Assembly: GCA_934589325.1 (NCBI GenBank)
Contig: CAKTNU010000074.1
Span: forward strand, 1 to 8,248
Length of the DNA stretch: 8,248 nucleotides
From: an uncultured Oscillospiraceae bacterium
Lineage (GTDB): Bacteria > Bacillota_A > Clostridia > Oscillospirales > Oscillospiraceae
Direction: 5' to 3'
The position numbers and the translations under genes were made by a program. Positions within the stretch are counted from its first letter, which is position 1. Every line of letters begins with the position of its first letter. The notes beneath the pieces were generated by a model, which ran no database searches, was not told the origin of the DNA, and was given only the letters and a program-made list of their open reading frames with translations. Positions 4,848 to 8,248 of this stretch are shown here, one piece after another.

Positions 4848-5036
4848 GTGAACGATAATTTAAGAAAAGAAGTAAAACTATTGAAAGCGTTGCAGGGTAT
4901 CAGCTATAAGGAAATCGCAGAGGATTACTTAGAAATGAAACAAGATAGCTTTTATGCGTGGCTTCATGGATATTACAATCTGAGTGAAGAAAGACAGCAA
5001 TTACTCTATGACGTAGTATGCAATTTGAAGGAGTAA
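4848..5036 (+). CDS. Small HTH-like protein, 62 aa
   Basis: Starts with GTG, 6 nt after AGGAGAGG (4834-4841). The sequence from LKALQGISYKEIAEDYLEMKQDSFYAWLHGYYNLSEERQQLL has the spacing of a compact helix-turn-helix. ISYKEIAEDYLEM gives helix 2 and turn, KQDSFYAWLHGYY the recognition helix, and SEERQQLL the closing helix. It is probably a DNA-binding protein covering the whole length. The stop is 4 nt before the HNH gene, whose GGAG ribosome site lies inside this gene's last codons. The two are therefore likely co-transcribed and coupled. Possible roles are repressor of the pair, a DNA-targeting partner of the nuclease, or an excisionase; the sequence does not decide. Confidence 0.75.
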   Translation: MNDNLRKEVKLLKALQGISYKEIAEDYLEMKQDSFYAWLHGYYNLSEERQQLLYDVVCNLKE

Positions 5037-5040
5037 TGCT

Positions 5041-5622
5041 ATGAATGGGGATATAAGTATAAATCTTTCTGCTATTGGATTTAGTGATAAATATGAGCTT
5101 TTTTATGACGGTCGGATTGTAGTGAATCCAACTGGTGCAATGCCTGTTATAAGTAACGGAAACAAAGTCACATTAGAGGATAGCAATGGTAAGAAACAGC
5201 ATATAACGATTAAAAGCCTATATAGAAAGGCTTTTGATAGAGAGTATTGTATAGATAATATTGAAAGCCTGCACAATGAAGAATGGAAAGAAATAGAGGG
5301 AACAAAAGGTAGATATTATATTAGCAATTATGGAAGATTAAAAAGCTACTGCAAATATAATGCTATTCTTGTTAAACCTTATAAAAATCAATATGGATAT
5401 TTAAGGGCTGACATATGGATAGACGGAAAAAGAAGAACCGTCTTAATACATAGATTAGTTGCAAAATCATTTATAGAGAATGATAATCCAGAAGAAAAGG
5501 ATACTGTAGACCACATAGACGGAAATAAGCATAATAATTCTGCGTCTAATCTCCGTTGGCTTAGCCGTTCAGAGAACGTCAAGGCGTTCTACAGCGGTCT
5601 AGTGGAGCAAATGATAGCATAG
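5041..5622 (+). CDS. NUMOD4/HNH endonuclease, 193 aa
   Basis: The C-terminal part is an HNH nuclease. It has IHRLVAKSF (136-144), then VDHIDGNKHNNSASNLRWLSRSEN (156-179) with H158, N162, N165/N166 and N170, the usual metal and DNA residues. Residues 81-104 (EWKEIEGTKGRYYISNYGRLKSY) are a NUMOD4 motif, and 105-135 (YKNQYGYLRADIWIDGKRRTV) is the beta-rich link common in this family. An additional N-terminal segment (17-68: KYELFYDGRIVVNP, NKVTLEDSNGKK, IKSLYRKAFD) follows the same pattern, as if the DNA-contacting module had been duplicated. Such proteins are free-standing homing-type endonucleases in phages and mobile elements. No intron or intein is visible around it. It should cut or nick DNA, with target unknown. 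It is coupled to the small HTH protein upstream. The HNH core appears intact. Confidence 0.9.
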   Translation: MNGDISINLSAIGFSDKYELFYDGRIVVNPTGAMPVISNGNKVTLEDSNGKKQHITIKSLYRKAFDREYCIDNIESLHNEEWKEIEGTKGRYYISNYGRLKSYCKYNAILVKPYKNQYGYLRADIWIDGKRRTVLIHRLVAKSFIENDNPEEKDTVDHIDGNKHNNSASNLRWLSRSENVKAFYSGLVEQMIA

Positions 5623-5639
5623 GTATATTTATATAGAAA

Positions 5640-5710
5640 AAGCCGATTAGGGCTTTCTGAGCCTGTCAGAGAGCTATAGCCTTATAAGTTATCGGAGAAT
5701 ACTTTTTTTG
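5640..5710 (+). other. Structured intergenic RNA between the HNH gene and the 71-aa gene
   Basis: GGCTTTCTGA (5651-5660) pairs with TCAGAGAGCT (5666-5675), a 10-bp stem with two G-T pairs and loop GCCTG. AGCC upstream and downstream allows alternative pairing. T7 (5703-5709) follows about 28 nt after the stem, too far for a standard terminator. No promoter with both hexamers is evident before the next gene, so it may modulate read-through. Confidence 0.4.
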
Positions 5711-5807
5711 CTTAATGCAATTAGCTACAGCTCAAGTAACAGCTTGCAAATCTTAATGAGAGAAAGGCAGTTTTTCTTTATATTAAACAGAAAAGGAGAG
5801 TAATATA

Positions 5808-6023
5808 ATGACAAAAGAAGAAATCGAATATTATCACAATTCTGGGCTAATGCCGGATTGGGTTTACTACCAAGTAAACGGAAAGACAGCCCAAGAGAAT
5901 TACATTGATATAGTTGTGAAAAGAGATAATGAAAGAGAATTAGAGGAATCTATTACTAAGCAAATAGAAGAAGCTATTGATATGCATTTTGATGATATAC
6001 TAAAAGAACTTAACAAGAAATAA
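5808..6023 (+). CDS. Unknown 71-aa protein
   Basis: I cannot assign a family with confidence. The protein is acidic and soluble, with no signal peptide or cysteines. The N-terminal half has aromatic residues and a turn (YYHNSGLMPDWVYYQVNGK). The C-terminal half is a strongly charged helix (RDNERELEESITKQIEEAIDMHFDDILKELNKK) that could form a coiled coil. AAAGGAGAG lies 8 nt before the ATG, so it is very probably translated. It is the last gene of the element, reading the same way as the HTH/HNH pair after a 185-nt structured gap. It may be a structural or adaptor protein, or an antagonist of a host or phage protein. Confidence 0.75.
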   Translation: MTKEEIEYYHNSGLMPDWVYYQVNGKTAQENYIDIVVKRDNERELEESITKQIEEAIDMHFDDILKELNKK

Positions 6024-6090
6024 TATAGAAATATTATATGAAGTTTTTATTTCTAAGTCAAATAACTAGATACTATATTAGGAAATAATC

Positions 6091-6119
6091 TTGACACTAA
6101 AGATAGAAAGTGTTATTAT
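6091..6119 (+). promoter_or_regulatory. Strong promoter near the right end, facing out across attR
   Basis: TTGACA (6091-6096), 17 nt, TATTAT (6114-6119). ACACT/AGTGT (6094-6098 and 6109-6113) forms a small dyad inside it. No gene of the element lies downstream. In the integrated state, transcription would cross attR and meet the old tRNA terminator at 6316-6350. In the excised circle it would cross attP and point at the integrase gene. Confidence 0.75.
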
Positions 6120-6125
6120 AATAAA

Positions 6126-6157
6126 AAAGGCAAATCGTGTGCTTACTTTTTGCCTTT
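6126..6157 (+). other. Hairpin at the start of the right-end transcript, containing an att-core word
   Basis: AAAGGCAAA (6126-6134) pairs perfectly with TTTGCCTTT (6149-6157). The 14-nt loop is TCGTGTGCTTACTT. The junction of stem and loop reads AAATCGTGT (6132-6140), nine bases of the att-core word. The hairpin begins about where the 6091 promoter would start RNA. No T-run follows, so it may be a 5' protective stem, a small RNA end or an integrase arm site. Confidence 0.5.
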
Positions 6158-6199
6158 CAAAACTTTTAACATATCATTTGCTACTATTTCCCGATGTTT

Positions 6200-6227
6200 G
6201 GACTAATTTAAGCCTTAAATTAGTTCC
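6200..6227. promoter_or_regulatory. 21-bp palindrome close to attR
   Basis: CTAATTTAAG (6203-6212) and CTTAAATTAG (6214-6223) are exact complements around one base. The stem can be extended to 13 pairs by GGA/TTCC. It lies 27 bp before the attR repeat. It could bind an excisionase or repressor, or end leftward or rightward transcripts, but no T-run adjoins it. Confidence 0.5.
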
Positions 6228-6250
6228 CTAGGTTTGGCGATTTTGAAGAA

Positions 6251-6313
6251 ACGATTGGAAATCGTGTATACCCCATAAGGGTATCAAGGGTTCGAATCCC
6301 TTCTTCTCCGCCA
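6251..6313 (+). repeat. attR: 63-bp direct repeat, tRNA-Ser fragment
   Basis: Identical to 912-974, from the anticodon stem through CCA. It lacks the acceptor 5' strand and the D arm, so it cannot form a tRNA. The bases just before it (GAAGAA) belong to the element, and those just after (TGAGTCC) are the original downstream sequence of the tRNA gene. Confidence 0.95.
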
Positions 6314-6315
6314 TG

Positions 6316-6350
6316 AGTCCACCGTAATTCATCATTACGGTGGACTTTTT
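6316..6350 (+). terminator. Displaced original terminator of the tRNA-Ser gene
   Basis: A perfect 13-bp stem pairs 6316-6328 with 6334-6346 around the loop TCATC, with T's through 6350. It starts 3 bases after the CCA of attR. It would have ended the tRNA transcript before insertion, and now stops transcription leaving the element. Confidence 0.9.
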
Positions 6351-6433
6351 CTATGCCGGAAACCGCTTGAATAGAGCTTCTCGGCTGTTTTGGCACATAA
6401 ACGAGTCCCGCCGCGTGATATTCCGCCCGGCGG

Positions 6434-6462
6434 TAGAAAACTTCACAGAAGTGTGGTACACT
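6434..6462 (+). promoter_or_regulatory. Possible promoter of the DTG-protein gene
   Basis: TAGAAA (6434-6439), 17 nt, TACACT (6457-6462), preceded by TG at 6454-6455, giving an extended -10. Each hexamer matches the consensus at 4 of 6. It lies 58 nt before the ATG and downstream of the displaced terminator, so the gene has a promoter independent of the element. Confidence 0.4.
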
Positions 6463-6519
6463 ATAGTCGATTCAGAACAGTACAGCCGGATCTGAAAAGA
6501 ACACTAGGAGAAAACCAAA

Positions 6520-7287
6520 ATGTTTAAGATACCATATAAGCTTGTCTCCGGAATAATGCTTATTTCAGCAGCGGCAAACGGGAAAGAGGGCTTTTTTGCC
6601 TTTGATACGGGAGCCATGCAGACAGCCGTAAACAAGGCATACTTTCCGGAAATGCAGGGAGAACAGATCAGCATTGCGAAGTTTTCGGAAGGCGTAAAGG
6701 AAGCCGCTGCCGAAGAAGGAACTTTAAATTCTCTGCGCTTTTCGGATATTGAACGGTCAGATATGCCCGTTCTGATCATGGATCTGATGTATGTGGAAAC
6801 CGCATTGAAAGACGCAATGCCGGACTTGAAGTTCCTTGGAACGCTTGGGATCGACGTGATCAGAAACTATACCGTTTTGCTTGACTATAACGCCGCCGAA
6901 ATTGTACTCGACCCGGAGTATGGCTTTGAAAATCAAATGACGGTTCCCATGAGCTGTGAAAAGCTCCCCGTCATTAAGGTTGAAGCGGCAAACCGGACAT
7001 GTGACTTCGTTCTGGACACGGGTGCAAGCATCTGTTTGCTGGGACAGGGCTTTCTGGATGCCCCGGAGCTCGTCTTCGATCCCGAGACGCCGAACATTGC
7101 CACAGTTCCTGTTGTCCGTGTAGGTGAAAACGAATACAAAAATATCACCGCGGCGGTCTCCGATATAAGTGCGATCAAAAAGAAGGTTCCTGTTGAGGGC
7201 GTGATCGGTTATCAGGTCTTATCGCCGCAGCGTTCCATTCTGGACTTTAAAAATCACCTGCTCATTATGGAGAAGACGCAGAACTGA
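6520..7287 (+). CDS. Two-domain retropepsin-like aspartyl protease homologue, 255 aa
   Basis: The protein consists of two similar halves. The first has FFAFDTGAMQTAVN (DTG at 29-31) and later LGTLGIDVIRNYTVLLDY (105-123). The second has CDFVLDTGASICLLG (DTG at 166-168) and later VEGVIGYQVLSPQRSILDF (224-243). DTGA followed by a hydrophobic G-x-D/Q-V-L strand is the signature of retroviral-type aspartyl protease domains. In those enzymes two DTG loops meet to form one active site, so a single chain with two halves could act as an internal dimer. There is no clear signal peptide; the N-terminal 15 residues are mildly hydrophobic but fit the first beta-strand. AGGAG lies about 9 nt before the ATG. 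Both aspartates are kept, so activity is possible, but substrate and location are unknown. It belongs to the chromosome, not the element. Confidence 0.8.
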   Translation: MFKIPYKLVSGIMLISAAANGKEGFFAFDTGAMQTAVNKAYFPEMQGEQISIAKFSEGVKEAAAEEGTLNSLRFSDIERSDMPVLIMDLMYVETALKDAMPDLKFLGTLGIDVIRNYTVLLDYNAAEIVLDPEYGFENQMTVPMSCEKLPVIKVEAANRTCDFVLDTGASICLLGQGFLDAPELVFDPETPNIATVPVVRVGENEYKNITAAVSDISAIKKKVPVEGVIGYQVLSPQRSILDFKNHLLIMEKTQN

Positions 7288-7319
7288 CGCCCGTTTTCTG
7301 CCGCTTAAGATTTATTATG

Positions 7320-7348
7320 TTGAATAAACAGCCGCCGTATGATACAGT
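7320..7348 (+). promoter_or_regulatory. Promoter of the small lipoprotein gene
   Basis: TTGAAT (7320-7325), 17 nt, TACAGT (7343-7348), with TG at 7340-7341 giving an extended -10. It is followed by a near-perfect TAAGGAGG at 7371-7378, so the gene is probably transcribed separately from the DTG gene. Confidence 0.5.
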
Positions 7349-7386
7349 TTTTATGACAAAATGTTCATTATAAGGAGGCATACCCT

Positions 7387-7803
7387 ATGCATAAGCGTAT
7401 TATTATATTCCTTGCCGTACTTATGCTGCTCCCGGCGCTGGCCGGATGCGGCGGCGGGAATGTGGATAATGTTCATATTGAGGATTGGGAGCCGTCCGAG
7501 CTGTACTCTGACGCCGACATTAAAGCCGCATTCAATACCGTCAAGCGCTATTTCGGCCGTGAGTTTGACGGCTGCACGCTTACGGAACTATACTATCCCG
7601 GCGACAGCTATGCCGACAAATTTGCCGCGGCAGCCGAGCAGTTCGACGCCGATGAAGCGATAATCATTATCTCGTCCTTCGATGTGGACTCATCCGGCGG
7701 CAACGGCTCGCTCAATCCCAACTCGACCTATGACAAATGGCAGTGGATACTCGTCCGCAGCAGCGGTGGCTCATGGCGGCACGTCGACCACGGCTACGGC
7801 TGA
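7387..7803 (+). CDS. Small lipoprotein of unknown function, 138 aa
   Basis: The N-terminus is a lipoprotein signal: HKR, a hydrophobic core (residues 5-18) and lipobox LAGC with C21, followed by GGG. The mature part has an acidic segment (VDNVHIEDWEPSELYSDADI), a predicted helix with FNTVKRYFGREF, and a TELYYPGD turn. A beta-rich C-terminus ends in tryptophan- and histidine-containing strands (KWQWILVRSSGGSWRHVDHGYG). The pattern looks like a small cystatin- or NTF2-like fold ending in a W-x-x-D-H-G-Y strand, but I do not recognise a named family with confidence. TAAGGAGG 8 nt before the ATG fixes the start. Its stop is 1 nt from the stop of the opposing membrane-protein gene, with no clear terminator between them. 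Confidence 0.8.
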   Translation: MHKRIIIFLAVLMLLPALAGCGGGNVDNVHIEDWEPSELYSDADIKAAFNTVKRYFGREFDGCTLTELYYPGDSYADKFAAAAEQFDADEAIIIISSFDVDSSGGNGSLNPNSTYDKWQWILVRSSGGSWRHVDHGYG

Positions 7804-7804
7804 T

Positions 7805-8248
7805 TCATCCTCTCGGCCGTACCCGCTCGCGGTTATTCTCCGCGATGCGCTCCGTAAATGACAGTCTTTCCGGTCTGCGGCTCAGCTGCTCGGTGAATTT
7901 TGCGGAATAGGCCGCAAAAATGCAGTAAACATACGGCATACCCAAATTGGTCTCCAGCAGAGAATTTATTATCAGCGTGTGCATCTTCTCTCCGAATGTT
8001 GCAAAGCCTGCACTGCGTATACCGCCCAGCAGCAGTCCGGCCTCCCAGCCGAGCTGGACGAGTATGCCGATGGCAAGCAGCCACGGGATGTTTATCCGCC
8101 GCGCACGGTCGCTTTGCCGCAGGTTATATATTATCGCGCCCAGATACCCGACGAAAAGTATCAGCGCCATATAGCCGTGATACGCGCCGGTCGTGCGCTG
8201 GATGATTATCGGCGCGGCATCGGGGGCGAAGGTCTGCGTCAGCAGCGG
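7805..8248 (-). CDS. Membrane protein of unknown function, C-terminal part (truncated by window edge)
   Basis: The minus-strand frame is open from the window edge to the stop at 7805-7807, so the true start lies beyond 8248. The in-frame ATG at 8168-8170 falls inside a hydrophobic stretch and is unlikely to be the start. At least two hydrophobic segments are clear: YMALILFVGYLGAIIYNL and IPWLLAIGILVQLGWEAGLLLGGI, separated by a basic loop (RQSDRARRIN). A weaker third runs through MPYVYCIFAAY. The tail is charged and basic (SRRPERLSFTERIAENNRERVRPRG), fitting a cytoplasmic C-terminus. No family is recognised. Confidence 0.7.
   Translation of the reverse strand, partial: PLLTQTFAPDAAPIIIQRTTGAYHGYMALILFVGYLGAIIYNLRQSDRARRINIPWLLAIGILVQLGWEAGLLLGGIRSAGFATFGEKMHTLIINSLLETNLGMPYVYCIFAAYSAKFTEQLSRRPERLSFTERIAENNRERVRPRG

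Larger units (their letters stand above)
912..6313 (+). mobile_element. Integrative element in tRNA-Ser, about 5.34 kb
   Basis: A perfect 63-bp direct repeat bounds the segment (912-974 and 6251-6313, offset 5339 bp). The left copy is the 3' part of an intact tRNA. A tyrosine recombinase gene starts 175 bp inside the left end. The interior is clearly more AT-rich than either flank. Contents are two site-specific recombinases of different classes, an XRE regulator, a small HTH-like protein, an HNH endonuclease, a lipoprotein and two unknown proteins. I see no replication initiator, relaxase, coupling protein, primase, terminase or structural phage gene. It may therefore be a minimal integrative element, a satellite relying on a helper, or a decayed larger one. 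All the genes look intact, which argues against advanced decay. Confidence 0.92.

Noticed and set aside
6251..6313. Second tRNA-Ser gene at attR
   Set aside because: Only the part from the anticodon stem to CCA is present. The preceding sequence has no acceptor strand or D arm.
7361..7663. Overlapping plus-strand frame within the small lipoprotein gene
   Set aside because: Shadow frame. The lipoprotein frame has a perfect Shine-Dalgarno site and a signal peptide.
7900..8205. Plus-strand frames opposite the membrane-protein gene
   Set aside because: Composition is arginine/serine/proline-rich, as expected of antisense shadows. The opposite frame encodes clear membrane segments.
1..8248. CRISPR arrays, insertion sequences, rRNA or reverse transcriptase-linked RNA
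   Set aside because: No regularly spaced repeats, transposase, rRNA segment or reverse transcriptase motif was seen on either strand.

Overview
The window holds a small integrative element, about 5.34 kb long, inserted in a tRNA-Ser(GGA) gene of a bacterial chromosome. The host is most likely a Firmicute of the class Clostridia. The evidence is strong AGGAGG-type ribosome binding sites, sigma-A promoters with 17-bp spacers, two lipoproteins with Gram-positive-style lipoboxes, and a tRNA gene with encoded CCA. No gene here fixes the genus. The flanks have balanced base composition, while the inserted segment is visibly AT-rich.

Left chromosome (1-911): a stand-alone nucleotidyltransferase-fold gene on the minus strand, with its promoter and the near half of its terminator, then the tRNA-Ser gene behind a near-consensus promoter.

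Inserted element (912-6313): a perfect 63-bp direct repeat marks the ends. The left copy completes the tRNA (anticodon stem-loop to CCA); the right copy is a tRNA fragment. The identity starts at the anticodon stem, so strand exchange probably occurred across the anticodon loop. In order the element carries a tyrosine recombinase, a 101-aa unknown protein on the opposite strand, a resolvase/invertase-type serine recombinase, a lipoprotein with OB-fold-like segments on the opposite strand, an XRE-type regulator, a 62-aa HTH-like protein translationally close to a NUMOD4/HNH endonuclease, and a 71-aa unknown protein. There is no recognisable replication initiator, relaxase, capsid or packaging gene. 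Two genes facing away from the rest, each with its own strong promoter, look like cargo. The intergenic regions are rich in structure: a 30-bp palindrome and clustered TGTCA half-sites before the serine recombinase, a bracketed terminator before the HTH/HNH pair, repeats of the att-core word AATCGTGTAT near the left end, and a strong promoter near the right end that points out across attR.

Right chromosome (6314-8248): the displaced original terminator of the tRNA gene, a protein with two retropepsin-like DTG halves, a small lipoprotein, and the C-terminal part of a membrane protein running out of the window.

The tyrosine integrase presumably recombines the two 63-bp sites. The XRE protein is the obvious candidate repressor. 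The serine recombinase could resolve multimers or invert or fix DNA, with a possible site in its own upstream region. The unknown 101-aa and 71-aa proteins, the lipoprotein and the HNH module are the parts without an assigned job and the best candidates for new biology.
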